This document shows positions 1 to 9,053 of a DNA stretch of 64,000 nucleotides, piece after piece; positions within the stretch are counted from its first letter, which is position 1; every line of letters begins with the position of its first letter. Source of the stretch: Endozoicomonas sp. OPT23. Lineage in GTDB: Bacteria; Pseudomonadota; Gammaproteobacteria; Pseudomonadales; Endozoicomonadaceae. Below the pieces are notes generated by a model. That model saw nothing but the letters and a program-made list of their open reading frames with translations, was not told the DNA's origin and ran no database searches. The position numbers and the translations under genes are program-made. The stretch is taken from the NCBI RefSeq assembly GCF_009653635.1, contig NZ_PPFD01000005.1, positions 1-64,000 on the forward strand. The letters run 5' to 3'.

Positions 1-98
1 TGAGTTGGTATTTTTTTCAATCCTTCCGAAGAAGAACTGATTAACCGAATTCATCACACAAGCGCCCACACGAATTGTCTGATATGTTTTTAAAGAAC
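1..98 (-). promoter_or_regulatory. rrn leader with boxA antitermination site
   Basis: Downstream of P2 on the minus strand, GTTCTTTAAAAACA (85-98) matches boxA. It is followed directly by the conserved leader text ATCAGACAATTCGTGTGGGC (65-84), which in E. coli precedes 16S rRNA. The remaining bases to position 1 are leader RNA. The 16S sequence itself is not visible, so it lies off the left edge. Confidence 0.8.
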
Positions 99-169
99 TT
101 GTTTGAAGCACTCGAAAGCGTCTTAATTCAAACTCTGAATCGGCGTCGGTGCCGATCAGCGAGGCCGCT

Positions 170-197
170 ATATTACCGCGACCGTTTTTGTTGTCAA
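170..197 (-). promoter_or_regulatory. rRNA operon promoter P2 (sigma-70)
   Basis: On the minus strand -35 TTGACA (192-197), a 16-base spacer, -10 TAATAT (170-175) and a GC-rich discriminator (AGCGGCC) lie 127 bases downstream of P1. Tandem near-identical promoters of this type are the hallmark of gammaproteobacterial rrn operons. Confidence 0.85.
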
Positions 198-296
198 CCG
201 TTTGTTTTTTCAGACTCTTTCGAATCCGTGGAATCGGGTTGCAACTCGCTAACCTCGTTCGTCTTGCGAAGAACTTTTCTTGGTCAGCGGCGGCGC

Positions 297-324
297 ATTC
301 TACCGTGTCAGCCGTTGTTGTCAA
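297..324 (-). promoter_or_regulatory. rRNA operon promoter P1 (sigma-70)
   Basis: On the minus strand a perfect -35 TTGACA (319-324) is followed after 16 bases by a -10 TAGAAT (297-302) and then a GC-rich discriminator (GCGCCGCC). This is the classic architecture of a strong, growth-rate-controlled rrn promoter. The stretch upstream (about 325-345) has short A runs that could act as an UP element. It reads leftwards towards a 16S gene that must lie beyond the window edge. Confidence 0.85.
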
Positions 325-476
325 TCGCTGTTTTCGTTCTCGTTATTGAGAGAGGAAAGAAGCATTTGATAACTGCCTGACGGGCTGCTCGTTAACGTTT
401 CGTTAAGAGCGGTGCGTCGTTGAGGAGATGTAATTTATAGATTGGCGTTTTAAATAGCAAGATGTGGAGACTACCT
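325..476. other. Non-coding upstream region of the rrn operon
   Basis: This stretch lies between the P1 promoter and the terminator of the acyl-CoA synthetase gene. It has no plausible coding frame. It probably carries Fis/UP-type upstream activation sequences of the rrn promoter, but I cannot point to a specific site. Confidence 0.4.
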
Positions 477-502
477 AAAAAGAAAGGCAGGCATTACTGC
501 CC
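477..502 (-). terminator. Intrinsic terminator of the acyl-CoA synthetase gene
   Basis: Read on the minus strand, the stem GGCAG/CTGCC (497-501 with 486-490) and a 6-base loop are followed by a T-rich run (TTTCTTTTT, 477-485), about 30 bases beyond the stop codon. This insulates the gene from the rrn promoters lying immediately downstream in the same direction. Confidence 0.6.
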
Positions 503-533
503 ACCTTATATATAGAAACCATTGGGCTTGAGA

Positions 534-2453
534 TTACATCAAGGGCGCACCAGCCAACTGCGGAGCAAGAAGCCCTTTCTTATCCAGAGACTCTTTAATC
601 TCGTCAATAATAGCCGGATCATCAATAGTCGCTGGGATCACGTAATCCTCACCATCCGCCAGTTGTCTCATTAACTTGCGCAGAATCTTACCTGAACGGG
701 TTTTGGGTAAACGCTTAACTGCCAATGCATTACGGAAACAGGCAACAGCCCCCAACTGCTCACGAACCAGCTGCACCAATTCCTTGGCCAGAATATCTTC
801 AGGAATATCAATGCCATCTTTGACTATATAAAGGCCAACCGGCACCTGACCACGAAGCTCGTCAGCAATACCAATAACCGCACATTCAGCAATAGCTTCA
901 TGATGACCAACAATCTCTTCCATTTCTCCGGTAGAGAGGCGATGCCCTGCAACATTAATAATGTCGTCAGTACGCCCCATAATATAGAGATAGCCATCTT
1001 CATCAAAACAGCCACCATCACCGGAAACATAGTAACCAGGGTATTCACGGAGATAACCATCCACAAAACGAGCCTGATTACCCCAGATGCCAGGTAAACA
1101 ACCAGGAGGCAGTGGTAGCTTAATAGCTACCGAACCTTGCTCGCCTGGGGACAACTGCTGACCGGATTCATTCAGAATTTCAATCTGAAAACCCGGGATA
1201 GGATAAGTTGCTGAACCCGCCTTGCACGGAACCTGTTCGACTCCAACGAGATTACCGGCAATAGCCCAACCTGTTTCCGTCTGCCACCAGTGGTCAATAA
1301 CTGGACGTTTTAGCGTATCGCCCAACCATTCGTAAGTAGCTGGATCCAGTCGTTCACCCGCAGCAAAGATAGTCTTAAGGCTACTCAGGTCGAATTTTTT
1401 CGACAGTCCACATTCAGGATCTTCTTTTCGAACAGCCCGGAAGGCAGTGGGTGCCGAGAAAAGTGTTTTAACTTTATATTCTTCGCAGACTCGCCAGAAA
1501 GCCCCCGCATCCGGAGTGCGAACAGGTTTACCTTCATAGAGAACAGATGAAAGGCCGGCAATTAATGGGCCATAGACAATATATGAGTGCCCTACTACCC
1601 AACCCACATCAGAAGCAGCCCAGAACACATCACCTTGTTGCTGGTCATAAATGGCTTCCATTGAGTACTTCATAGCAACAGCGTGACCACCATTGTCACG
1701 GATAACACCTTTTGGCCGACCTGTGGTTCCTGACGTATAAAGGATATAGAGAGGGTCAGTCGCTTTTACAGGTGTACATTCAACAGGAGCGGCATCAGAC
1801 ACGACTGTTTGCCAATCAATATCCCTGCCTGCCAGCATCTCTGCCGCTTTGAAATGAGTACGCTGATGGACAATAACGCATTCAGGCTTGTGTTCTGCCT
1901 GATCAATGGCTGCATCCACCATTGGCTTGTAGGGAAGAATTCGATCCAGCTCGACACCACAGGAAGCAGTTACAACGACTTTCGGCTGAGCATCATCGAT
2001 GCGAATAGCCAGCTCATGGGGCGCAAAGCCACCAAAAACAACTGAATGAATAGCTCCTAAACGAGCGCAGGCAAGCATAGCAATAACAGCCTGAGGCACC
2101 ATAGGCATATAAACAATCACCCTGTCGCCTTTTTCAACACCTTGATTTTTCAGAGCACCAGCAAAAACGGCTACTTCCTGAAGCAACTCCTTATAAGTGA
2201 TGCTTCGCTTGGTGGCTGTGACTGGTGAATCGTAATACAGCGCAACCTGATCTCCCCTGCCCCGCTCAACATGGTGATCCAGTGCCAACCAGGAGGTATT
2301 CATCACCCCATCAGGAAACCAGCGGTCTACACCATTATCATCTTTTGCCAAAGCAGTGGAAGGTGCTTTAAACCAGGAAATCTGATCAGCCTGTTCAAGC
2401 CAGAACTGCTCAGGGTTATTACAGGCCTGCTGATATTGTTGTTGATAGCCCAT
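534..2453 (-). CDS. prpE: Propionyl-CoA synthetase-type acyl-CoA ligase (AMP-forming)
   Basis: A 639-residue protein of the acetyl/propionyl-CoA synthetase family, which activates a short-chain acid with ATP to an acyl-adenylate and transfers it to CoA in the cytoplasm. Visible motifs are the P-loop YTSGTTGRPKG near residue 240, the hinge region GRTDDIINVAGHR, and the C-terminal PKTRSGK whose lysine is the usual acetylation and catalytic site. The stretch ASDVGWVVGHSYIVYGPL and the C-terminal TIDDPAIIDEI resemble E. coli PrpE (628 residues) more than Acs, so propionate is the likelier substrate. No prpBCD genes are adjacent, so substrate preference is inference. The gene stands alone, with its own terminator. 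Confidence 0.85.
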   Translation of the reverse strand: MGYQQQYQQACNNPEQFWLEQADQISWFKAPSTALAKDDNGVDRWFPDGVMNTSWLALDHHVERGRGDQVALYYDSPVTATKRSITYKELLQEVAVFAGALKNQGVEKGDRVIVYMPMVPQAVIAMLACARLGAIHSVVFGGFAPHELAIRIDDAQPKVVVTASCGVELDRILPYKPMVDAAIDQAEHKPECVIVHQRTHFKAAEMLAGRDIDWQTVVSDAAPVECTPVKATDPLYILYTSGTTGRPKGVIRDNGGHAVAMKYSMEAIYDQQQGDVFWAASDVGWVVGHSYIVYGPLIAGLSSVLYEGKPVRTPDAGAFWRVCEEYKVKTLFSAPTAFRAVRKEDPECGLSKKFDLSSLKTIFAAGERLDPATYEWLGDTLKRPVIDHWWQTETGWAIAGNLVGVEQVPCKAGSATYPIPGFQIEILNESGQQLSPGEQGSVAIKLPLPPGCLPGIWGNQARFVDGYLREYPGYYVSGDGGCFDEDGYLYIMGRTDDIINVAGHRLSTGEMEEIVGHHEAIAECAVIGIADELRGQVPVGLYIVKDGIDIPEDILAKELVQLVREQLGAVACFRNALAVKRLPKTRSGKILRKLMRQLADGEDYVIPATIDDPAIIDEIKESLDKKGLLAPQLAGAPLM

Positions 2454-2642
2454 GACTCTGTCCTGTTATTATTTTTGTTACTGCGTTCTTCAAATGCCTA
2501 GATTACAAGTCACAGTAATTCAAACCATAAGACTTTAGGTTTAGTGAGCAATAAGTAAACAGATAAGAAACAACTGAAAGAGAGCTCTTGTCGTCATCTC
2601 CCACGACACCTACAATTTACTTAAACAACAACAAGACCAGAA

Positions 2643-3323
2643 ATGATTACTAGAACGCTGCTAATAATATTTATTTTTACTCTGACTCTGACTGGTTGCT
2701 CCAGCAAGAACTCTTTCAGGGTTGAATCTCTGGCCAAATCAGAAATTGATATGGTGTCAGATCTACATCTAAAGACAGCTGACCAGCTTTTAAAAGAACT
2801 GACGGTAAAACTCTACGCACGAAATCCAAGGGAGCTGGAGAAAAACAGTTTCTCCGTTGAATACCGAGTTAAACAACTCTTTGGCACCTACCGTCTTTTA
2901 GAATCCAGCCCAGAATTGAATGGATCCATTGGCAGCGACGCAATACTGCTGAGTCTGGATTCCCAATTCAGCGGTGACCGGGTTTTTGCCCTGATGTTTG
3001 GACTGACAGGTATGATTCACGCTTCCTATAACAATAAAGAAGAATTTTTTATCACTGATTCTCTGGATGAACAAAAGCTACACAATTCCGCCCGCAACAT
3101 TGAAATACTGCTCTGGCGTCTGAAGCAGGCAAATGACGAAAACCACTCGCCTCTCATTTTAACCAATGGCACAGGCTCTGAAATCAACCTGAGTTTTGAA
3201 CGACTCTTTGGTAAATTAATCGCCAATCAGGACATGATGGCGCAATTAATTTCTCGAAAGAATCATCGTGCTATTCGTAATGCTGTTCATACTATTGGCA
3301 GTTTTGTTTTCCTTCCTATCTAA
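2643..3323 (+). CDS. Conserved hypothetical lipoprotein
   Basis: A 226-residue protein beginning with a lipoprotein signal peptide: a hydrophobic stretch, then lipobox LTGC with Cys at about residue 19. It is therefore expected to be lipidated and membrane anchored facing the periplasm. The rest is soluble and mainly helical in appearance, with a short hydrophobic stretch (ALMFGLTGM) in the middle. I recognise no domain with a known function. No clear Shine-Dalgarno precedes the ATG, but the lipobox position supports this start. It is monocistronic, with 376 non-coding bases after it. Confidence 0.75.
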   Translation: MITRTLLIIFIFTLTLTGCSSKNSFRVESLAKSEIDMVSDLHLKTADQLLKELTVKLYARNPRELEKNSFSVEYRVKQLFGTYRLLESSPELNGSIGSDAILLSLDSQFSGDRVFALMFGLTGMIHASYNNKEEFFITDSLDEQKLHNSARNIEILLWRLKQANDENHSPLILTNGTGSEINLSFERLFGKLIANQDMMAQLISRKNHRAIRNAVHTIGSFVFLPI

Positions 3324-3699
3324 AGGTGCAGCTTACTTTCATGTTCGCATAATTCAGCAAGACTCCGTAGATATACGACAGCCACACGAAATAACACCAA
3401 TACGAAGATAACGATAAATAGATCATCACTTTATCGTTATAGCGAAACAACCGCACTAGCAAGCGAAACAGGGTAGTAATCAGACAGGCGACTTTACCTA
3501 TAGTTATCCGTTGGTTTTGCTATGTAGTATCACCGCAGTCTTTTTTACTCATTACAGGTTCCATACAAAAGACATACAAAACACTTCTTTTCTGAAGAGT
3601 AATCACATTAACCCGGGTCCACTCCCTGCTTAAGGATGAGTAGACATAAAAACATCAAGAAATTCACTTGAGTTGCCCGTCGTACAAGGGAATTAATTA
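3324..3699. other. Intergenic region with an 11-bp inverted repeat
   Basis: No gene is seen. The region contains ATAACGATAAA (3408-3418) and its exact complement TTTATCGTTAT (3430-3440), separated by 11 bases. No T run follows on either strand, so it looks more like an operator or RNA hairpin than an intrinsic terminator. The Shine-Dalgarno AAGGGA before the DUF819 gene lies at the right end. Confidence 0.5.
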
Positions 3700-4917
3700 A
3701 TGATAACCAGTCCTTTTACTTTCTTTTCTCTGTTGATGGTTTTCATCACAGCAGTACTGTTCTGCGAGAAAAGACTTCAGATGCGTCTGTTCAAAATCAT
3801 TCCAGCGCTGACCTTTATTTACTTTGGCGGAATGATTGGTGCCTCCCTGCAAATCTGGGAACTGACACCGGAAATGCGAGCGTTTATTGGCAAGCTGAAA
3901 TACTACCTGCTGCCAATGATGCTATTCCTGCTGCTGCTGAAAAATGACATTCGTGATGTATTCAAGCTTGGACCACGTCTGATGGGTTCCTTCCTAGCAG
4001 TTACTGTCAGTATCGTTGTTGGCTTCATTATTGTTTACACCGCGTTCAAATCCCAGTTTGAAGCTGATGCATGGCAGACACTGTCCATCCTTTCCTCTTC
4101 CTGGATTGGTGGCTCCACTAACATGGCCGCTACCCAGCAAGGCCTGAATGTTGCCGATGGTTCACAGGCTCTGACCTATGCTTTCCTGATGGACAACATC
4201 TGTGCTTCTATCTGGCTGGTACTGATGATTTCTTTCGCACCCATGCGTGAGAGATTCAACAAGTTCTCCGGTGCTAACAGTGCTGACGTTGACAAGATCA
4301 TTGAACACATCAACATCACCGCCACCAAAAACGAAGACAAGCGTGATTATGAATTCATGGATTTCATGATCACCATCGGTCTGGGTCTGGCCGTTGCTGG
4401 TGCCGTAATGGTTCTGGGTAAGCAGTATGTGAACCCGGGTAACCTGACTGACGAAAACTTCCTATCCGGACTGCGTGGCTTCTTCAGCGGCAGCGGCTGG
4501 GTAGTAATTCTGGCAACCATTACCGGCATTATCGGTAGCATGACACCACTGAAATCCGTTAAGGGTTCTGATCATGTCGGCAGTGTACTGCTGTACGTTG
4601 TCGTGGGTCTGATTGCTACTTCTACCGACTTCTCCACTATCGACTTTGGCGATGCAGCATTCTACATCCTGGCAGGCTTCCTGATTCTGGCCTTCCACCT
4701 CGTCGTTCTGCTGATTATGGCGAAAGTATTCAAACTGGACCTGTACATCTGTGGTATCGCTTCCCAGGCAAACATTGGCGGTTCCGTATCTGCCCCAATC
4801 CTGGCAGGCACATACAACAAGGCTCTGGTTCCGGCGGGTCTGATGATGGGCATCTTTGGTTCTGCCATCGGTACCGTTACCGCTCTGATGCTGGCTAAAA
4901 TTTTGATAGCTATGTAA
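3700..4917 (+). CDS. DUF819 family (YjcL-like) integral membrane protein
   Basis: A 405-residue polytopic inner-membrane protein with about ten hydrophobic segments. The pattern WIGGSTNMAA (about residue 145) and its echo near the C terminus, IGGSVSAPILAG, match the DUF819/YjcL family, whose members resemble membrane transporters with two inverted halves. A charged cytoplasmic loop (about residues 185-220) separates the halves. The substrate is unknown. AAGGGA 8 bases before the ATG supports the start, and a strong terminator follows the stop, so the gene is a single transcription unit. Confidence 0.8.
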   Translation: MITSPFTFFSLLMVFITAVLFCEKRLQMRLFKIIPALTFIYFGGMIGASLQIWELTPEMRAFIGKLKYYLLPMMLFLLLLKNDIRDVFKLGPRLMGSFLAVTVSIVVGFIIVYTAFKSQFEADAWQTLSILSSSWIGGSTNMAATQQGLNVADGSQALTYAFLMDNICASIWLVLMISFAPMRERFNKFSGANSADVDKIIEHINITATKNEDKRDYEFMDFMITIGLGLAVAGAVMVLGKQYVNPGNLTDENFLSGLRGFFSGSGWVVILATITGIIGSMTPLKSVKGSDHVGSVLLYVVVGLIATSTDFSTIDFGDAAFYILAGFLILAFHLVVLLIMAKVFKLDLYICGIASQANIGGSVSAPILAGTYNKALVPAGLMMGIFGSAIGTVTALMLAKILIAM

Positions 4918-4940
4918 TTTGATCTGAGTCAATAGATTTG

Positions 4941-4969
4941 AAGCCCGGCAACTTGTCGGGCTTTTTTTT
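4941..4969 (+). terminator. Intrinsic terminator after the DUF819 gene
   Basis: The stem AAGCCCG / CGGGCTT with a 9-base loop is followed by eight T residues. It begins 24 bases after the stop codon at 4917. Confidence 0.9.
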
Positions 4970-5035
4970 ACCTCTTATTATGAAGAACCCTCTATATTTC
5001 TCTGGCAGCATCACCGATCTCGCTCGAGCCAGCAC

Positions 5036-5602
5036 ATGAAATATCTATCAGTTGTTCTTATTTCCTTTTTACTGAACATGCCTGTAAACGCCAGAACTAT
5101 TGCAGGAGTATTAGTTCCTGAAGAGGTGCTTATAGAAAACAAAAGAATGGTGCTCAATGGCACGGGCATAAGAAATCAGTATCTTTTCAATCTATACGTA
5201 GGCTCCTTGTACCTGATTGAGAAGTCTTATGACCCAAAATGGGTAACCAGCGGCAAGAACACCGTCATGGTTCAGCTGGATATTATCTCCGGAATGATTA
5301 CACCGGAAAAATTCATTATCGGGCTAAATGAAGGACTCAAGAAAGCCACTAATGGTCACGTAGCCCCTCTCAAGGGAAGACTGGAAAAGGCCATGACTTT
5401 ATTCAAAAACAAAATAAATAAAGGTGACTGCTTTCAACTGCTGTTTATTCCAGGAAAAGGCGTCGAAACCTATAAAAACGGTCACTATATTTCGCTTCTG
5501 AAAGGAGATGATTTCAGCAGAGCTCTGTTGAGAGTCTGGCTTGGCAACAACCCCATTGATGAACAACTTAAAAAAGCGATGATGAACTCTGATAACTCCT
5601 AG
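5036..5602 (+). CDS. Chalcone isomerase-like secreted protein
   Basis: A 188-residue protein with a signal peptide (cleavage probably after VNA, residue 19). The pattern GVLVPEEV followed by LNGTGIRNQYLFNLYVGSLYL is typical of the bacterial chalcone isomerase-like domain (PF16036 type) found in many gammaproteobacteria. Bacterial members are periplasmic and their biochemical role is not established; the plant activity should not be assumed. It is convergent with the following minus-strand gene, with only 19 bases between stops. Confidence 0.75.
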   Translation: MKYLSVVLISFLLNMPVNARTIAGVLVPEEVLIENKRMVLNGTGIRNQYLFNLYVGSLYLIEKSYDPKWVTSGKNTVMVQLDIISGMITPEKFIIGLNEGLKKATNGHVAPLKGRLEKAMTLFKNKINKGDCFQLLFIPGKGVETYKNGHYISLLKGDDFSRALLRVWLGNNPIDEQLKKAMMNSDNS

Positions 5603-5621
5603 AGTGCGTCTACAGCACTTA

Positions 5622-6635
5622 TCATCGAAGTCGGAAGTAGCGACTCACACTTACCCGGCTTCGAGCCGTACAAAAAGCAGTAGAAATGTTTGACTCAGAA
5701 CATCTCAGAGCGAGCTGTTCAGCAAGAAGTTCTGACAGTATATTTTTCAACAGCAGCTTGTTATAAGAAGGCAACATAGATTGAAAACCGCTAAGAAAAT
5801 CTTCAAACGAAGCCGCTATACATTCAGCCTGTCTGCCACATTGAAAACTACTTTGACGACTGAGTAACTCTATAAGATCGAGGTATGACCCAAGCCATTG
5901 TTGGAGCAATCGTTCAACACTCTGATGCTTCAATGGATTATCTTCGCTGGCAATGAGATCAACAAAAAAGATGGCATCGGTTTTGTCATTGAACAACTGA
6001 TTTCTTGCCGACCTGTCCGACAAGCGAGTCTTCACCACTCTTTTCAGAATGTCTTTTGATGTTTCAGAGGGCAATGATGGGTCAAGAGCAAAAACAGCCA
6101 GACTTTGACCAATGCGATAAAAAACTCTGGCAAGGGTCTGCTGCTGAACACTGGTCAGTGAATAGGGAGATGAGAACCAGACCTGTCGATAGAGGTCTTC
6201 CAGAGAAACGGCAGAAACAACAGGAAAGCTGGCAAGGTAGTATCTTCTTCTCTGAAAAACAAAGGTAGCCGCACTCTCTGGCAGTATTCGGAAAATATTG
6301 AGCTCTGCAAGTCGCGACTCTGTTTCAACTTCCTTCTTCAGCTGCCACTCCAGATCAAACCGTAGCGAAGAGCAGTTTCGGCAATCACTCGGCACCAGCC
6401 TGACATAATAAAGCTGGCCGGCAACCTTTACCCTGTAAGACTCAAAATCACTGCGACGGTAGGTTGGAATGGCTTCAATGGTTAACTGCCGACTGCGAAA
6501 GTGATGATAAAAAGCATCCTCAAACTCTCGCAGCACTGAGTAATCGGGGACATTTGGCAAAAACCTCAACTCAGCCTCAGCCATAAATGCCATCAGAAAA
6601 GCCAGAAGCCCAGCAACACCTTTTTTCAGTCTCAT
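5622..6635 (-). CDS. Uncharacterised secreted protein
   Basis: A 337-residue protein when started at the ATG at 6635; an upstream GTG at 6656 would add seven residues. The ATG start gives a clean signal peptide (RLKK, hydrophobic core, AEA cleavage). I recognise no family. Two Cys pairs are visible (CRNC near residue 87 and CGRQAEC near residue 266). The segment YRVKVAGQLYYVRLV followed by a helix with KKEVETESRLAEL resembles a kinase N-lobe in outline, but no HxD or DFG motif follows, so I assign no function. Confidence 0.65.
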   Translation of the reverse strand: MRLKKGVAGLLAFLMAFMAEAELRFLPNVPDYSVLREFEDAFYHHFRSRQLTIEAIPTYRRSDFESYRVKVAGQLYYVRLVPSDCRNCSSLRFDLEWQLKKEVETESRLAELNIFRILPESAATFVFQRRRYYLASFPVVSAVSLEDLYRQVWFSSPYSLTSVQQQTLARVFYRIGQSLAVFALDPSLPSETSKDILKRVVKTRLSDRSARNQLFNDKTDAIFFVDLIASEDNPLKHQSVERLLQQWLGSYLDLIELLSRQSSFQCGRQAECIAASFEDFLSGFQSMLPSYNKLLLKNILSELLAEQLALRCSESNISTAFCTARSRVSVSRYFRLR

Positions 6636-6771
6636 GATTCTCAACCAGCCTGTCACCTGATTGATCTATCGGCAGAAACAGGGCGTAGAGTAAATAGCAT
6701 GAAAGGCGTGGTAAAAAGCGGGAGAGGGCTGCCACAGAAGAAGCAGCCTCTGACTTGATTTGAATGGGATA

Positions 6772-7272
6772 TCAGTAAACCAGCTGAGACAAATCCAGTC
6801 TTTCTTCCAGCAGTCGAACCAGAGCTTCGAGCCCAGCCTTATCCTGCTCATCAAAGCGATTAGCCTCAGGACTGTCGATATCCATCACCGCCAGAACCTT
6901 GCCAACTTTGATAAAGGGAACAACCACTTCACTGCGGCTGGCTGCATCGCAGGCAATATGCCCCGGGAAAGCATCCACATCGTCCACCAGCTGAGTTTCA
7001 GCATCGGCAGCCGCAGTGCCACAAACACCACGACCCAACGGGATTCTTACGCAGGCCGGATTACCCATGAATGGCCCCAGCACCAACTGCTCACCACGAA
7101 CAATGTAAAAGCCTGTCCAGTTCACCTTTGCCATTGATGTAAACAACAGACTGGAAACATTAGCCAGGCAGGCCAATGCATCTTCTTCACCACTGGTCAG
7201 GGCATCAGCCTGAGCCACCAGCAGACGGTAAAAATCGTCTTTATTCTCTGGCATGTCTACAGCTTCAAACAT
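6772..7272 (-). CDS. msrC: Free methionine-(R)-sulfoxide reductase (GAF domain)
   Basis: A 166-residue single GAF-domain protein of the YebR/fRMsr family, which reduces free Met-(R)-sulfoxide in the cytoplasm using thioredoxin. The three family cysteines are present in NPACVRIP, GRGVCGTAA and HIACDAAS. The core VNWTGFYIV and the C-terminal VMDIDSPEANRFDEQD are diagnostic. AGAGAT precedes the ATG. It lies 40 bases downstream of the yceH-like gene on the same strand, so the two may be co-transcribed. Confidence 0.9.
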   Translation of the reverse strand: MFEAVDMPENKDDFYRLLVAQADALTSGEEDALACLANVSSLLFTSMAKVNWTGFYIVRGEQLVLGPFMGNPACVRIPLGRGVCGTAAADAETQLVDDVDAFPGHIACDAASRSEVVVPFIKVGKVLAVMDIDSPEANRFDEQDKAGLEALVRLLEERLDLSQLVY

Positions 7273-7312
7273 GTTGAGATCTCTTTCATTAAACCAAACC
7301 GTGCAAACTATC

Positions 7313-7948
7313 TCAGTCTCTGTCGGACAGCAAGCCTGTCAGCCTGTTAACTTCTGCTTCCAGCACTTTGACCTGATGCTCCAGCTCGGCAATTCTGGCC
7401 TGATCGGCATTCCGGTTGTCTGAAAGCACCGCTTCGGTATCAGGAAAAGATGTCGAATCACCCAGCAAGTGCATATAACGCACCTCTCTCTTACCCGCCT
7501 GTCTCGGTAATTCTTTGACCATACCCTGATCAGAAAGTGCCTTAAGCTCAGCATCAACCGATTGCACATCACTAAACCCCGCCATTCTTGCTGTACGACC
7601 TCGCAACTCACCAGGTGTTTGAGCGCCACGAAGCAGAAAACAACAGATCAGAGCGGACTGTTCTCTGGAGAGTTGTAACTGGGAAAATTCGGTATTACAA
7701 AAACGATGCCGGAAACGACTGACACGACTTCCCGGCTCTTCACTCACCAGACGTTGTGAAAGAAGAGATTGAACCGTGTCCAATACTTCCTGCTCGGTCA
7801 GCGCCATAACAGGGTCACGATTACTCTTCTGATTACAGGCACTGACAAGACTGTTAAGACTCAACGGATACTGATCCGGCGTCGTACTCTCCTTTTCCAG
7901 CAAACAGCCAATAACACGACATTGGTTGTTAGTAAGAGACATATCCAT
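7313..7948 (-). CDS. yceH: YceH/DUF480 family protein
   Basis: A 211-residue protein of the UPF0502/YceH family, made of two winged-helix-like halves. Typical text includes RVIGCLLEKESTTPDQYPLSLNSL at the N terminus and RGAQTPGELRGRT in the middle. The C terminus (about 180-205) is a coiled coil (IAELEHQVKVLEAEVNRL). The function is unknown; a DNA-binding role is suggested only by the fold. GGAG 8 bases before the ATG supports the start. Confidence 0.85.
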   Translation of the reverse strand: MDMSLTNNQCRVIGCLLEKESTTPDQYPLSLNSLVSACNQKSNRDPVMALTEQEVLDTVQSLLSQRLVSEEPGSRVSRFRHRFCNTEFSQLQLSREQSALICCFLLRGAQTPGELRGRTARMAGFSDVQSVDAELKALSDQGMVKELPRQAGKREVRYMHLLGDSTSFPDTEAVLSDNRNADQARIAELEHQVKVLEAEVNRLTGLLSDRD

Positions 7949-8088
7949 CGTTGTTACTCCATAGTGTGATCAGGCAAATTATCAAAGCAGGACTTGCATC
8001 ACAAAAACAGCTAGGTTCTAATCGCTGCCAACGCATAAATAATACTTAACATATATTTAATATCGACCGTACTATTTGAGAAACTGCT

Positions 8089-8895
8089 GTGGTTTACATA
8101 AAAACACTAACCTTCACAGCCCTGTTCTTTCTGTCTTATACAAGCACTAGCTCAGCAAGCGATCAGTGCAAACATATTACACTGGCTGGACACCCGGATC
8201 TTCCTCCGGTTTCCTGGGGAGACTTCCAGCAAACTTTGGGAGCAGCTACTGACTTAACGACAGGTATCCTTAATTCACTCGGCATTCAGACAACCTCTGA
8301 CTATCGGGGAGGGGTAAACAGAGTTATCCGTAACCTGCAGTCAGGACGTATTGCTTTAAATCCGGCCATGGTTAAAACTCCTGAACTCGCAGAAAACGTT
8401 CGGTTTATCGAACCCGCCATCTACACACAGAAGTACGTTGTTCTGGTCAAAAAAGGTCGATCCGAAAACCTGAACAGCTGGAATGACCTGAAAGGACTTG
8501 TTGGAGTAACCCCAAAGGGGCTTAGCTTTGGTGAAAAATTCGATTATTTTGCCAGCAACAATCTGCGTATTATTCGAACCTACCATGCGCGACAAGGCAT
8601 ATTAATGCTGAATGTCGGACGGGTAGATTACGCCATCTACCCGGATACGCAGAGCGACCTGTTTATCTCCCTTATGAATCTTGAACAAAGGTTTGAGAAA
8701 GCGAAAGTTGATATTGCCTCCTTTGAACTCCATATCGGAGTTTCCAAAAATACACCCTGTGAACTGCCACTGGAGAAGATATCTGAAGAACTCCGAAAAA
8801 GTCATAAATCCGGCCAATCGGCTCATACGATTAATGACAGTCTCTATAAATGGATGGAATACAGTCTGAAAGTCAGCCCTATCTCTTATCGCTGA
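8089..8895 (+). CDS. Periplasmic solute-binding protein, SBP_bac_3 type
   Basis: A 268-residue protein starting at GTG, with a signal peptide ending around SSA (residue 23). The body resembles extracellular solute-binding proteins (family 3): LPPVSW near the N terminus, then a domain with ENLNSWNDLKGLVGVTPKG and a second domain with VGRVDYAIYPDT. No permease or ATPase gene is adjacent, so it is an orphan binding protein that could feed another transporter or act as a sensor. The ligand is unknown. No strong Shine-Dalgarno is visible, so the start is uncertain. Confidence 0.7.
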   Translation: MVYIKTLTFTALFFLSYTSTSSASDQCKHITLAGHPDLPPVSWGDFQQTLGAATDLTTGILNSLGIQTTSDYRGGVNRVIRNLQSGRIALNPAMVKTPELAENVRFIEPAIYTQKYVVLVKKGRSENLNSWNDLKGLVGVTPKGLSFGEKFDYFASNNLRIIRTYHARQGILMLNVGRVDYAIYPDTQSDLFISLMNLEQRFEKAKVDIASFELHIGVSKNTPCELPLEKISEELRKSHKSGQSAHTINDSLYKWMEYSLKVSPISYR

Positions 8896-9053
8896 TCGGG
8901 CCAACCAAGCCCCCTCCTGTCTGCCTTCAGGCAGCAATACCTATTACCGTCTATCCTCCCTGCTAAGGTAAAACCATCATCAATGCCAGCAAGAAGCTGA
9001 ACCCTTGGCATTTCTGGTGGTCATAAATATCAACAAGCCTTTCTGGAGTGAGT

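Noticed and set aside
75-380. 101-codon plus-strand open frame at the left edge
   Set aside because: It runs antisense across the rrn promoters and boxA leader and has no ribosome-binding site or family resemblance.
4462-4932. 156-codon frame antisense to the DUF819 gene
   Set aside because: It is a shadow of a clear membrane-protein gene; polar, Gln/Asn-rich composition typical of antisense frames.
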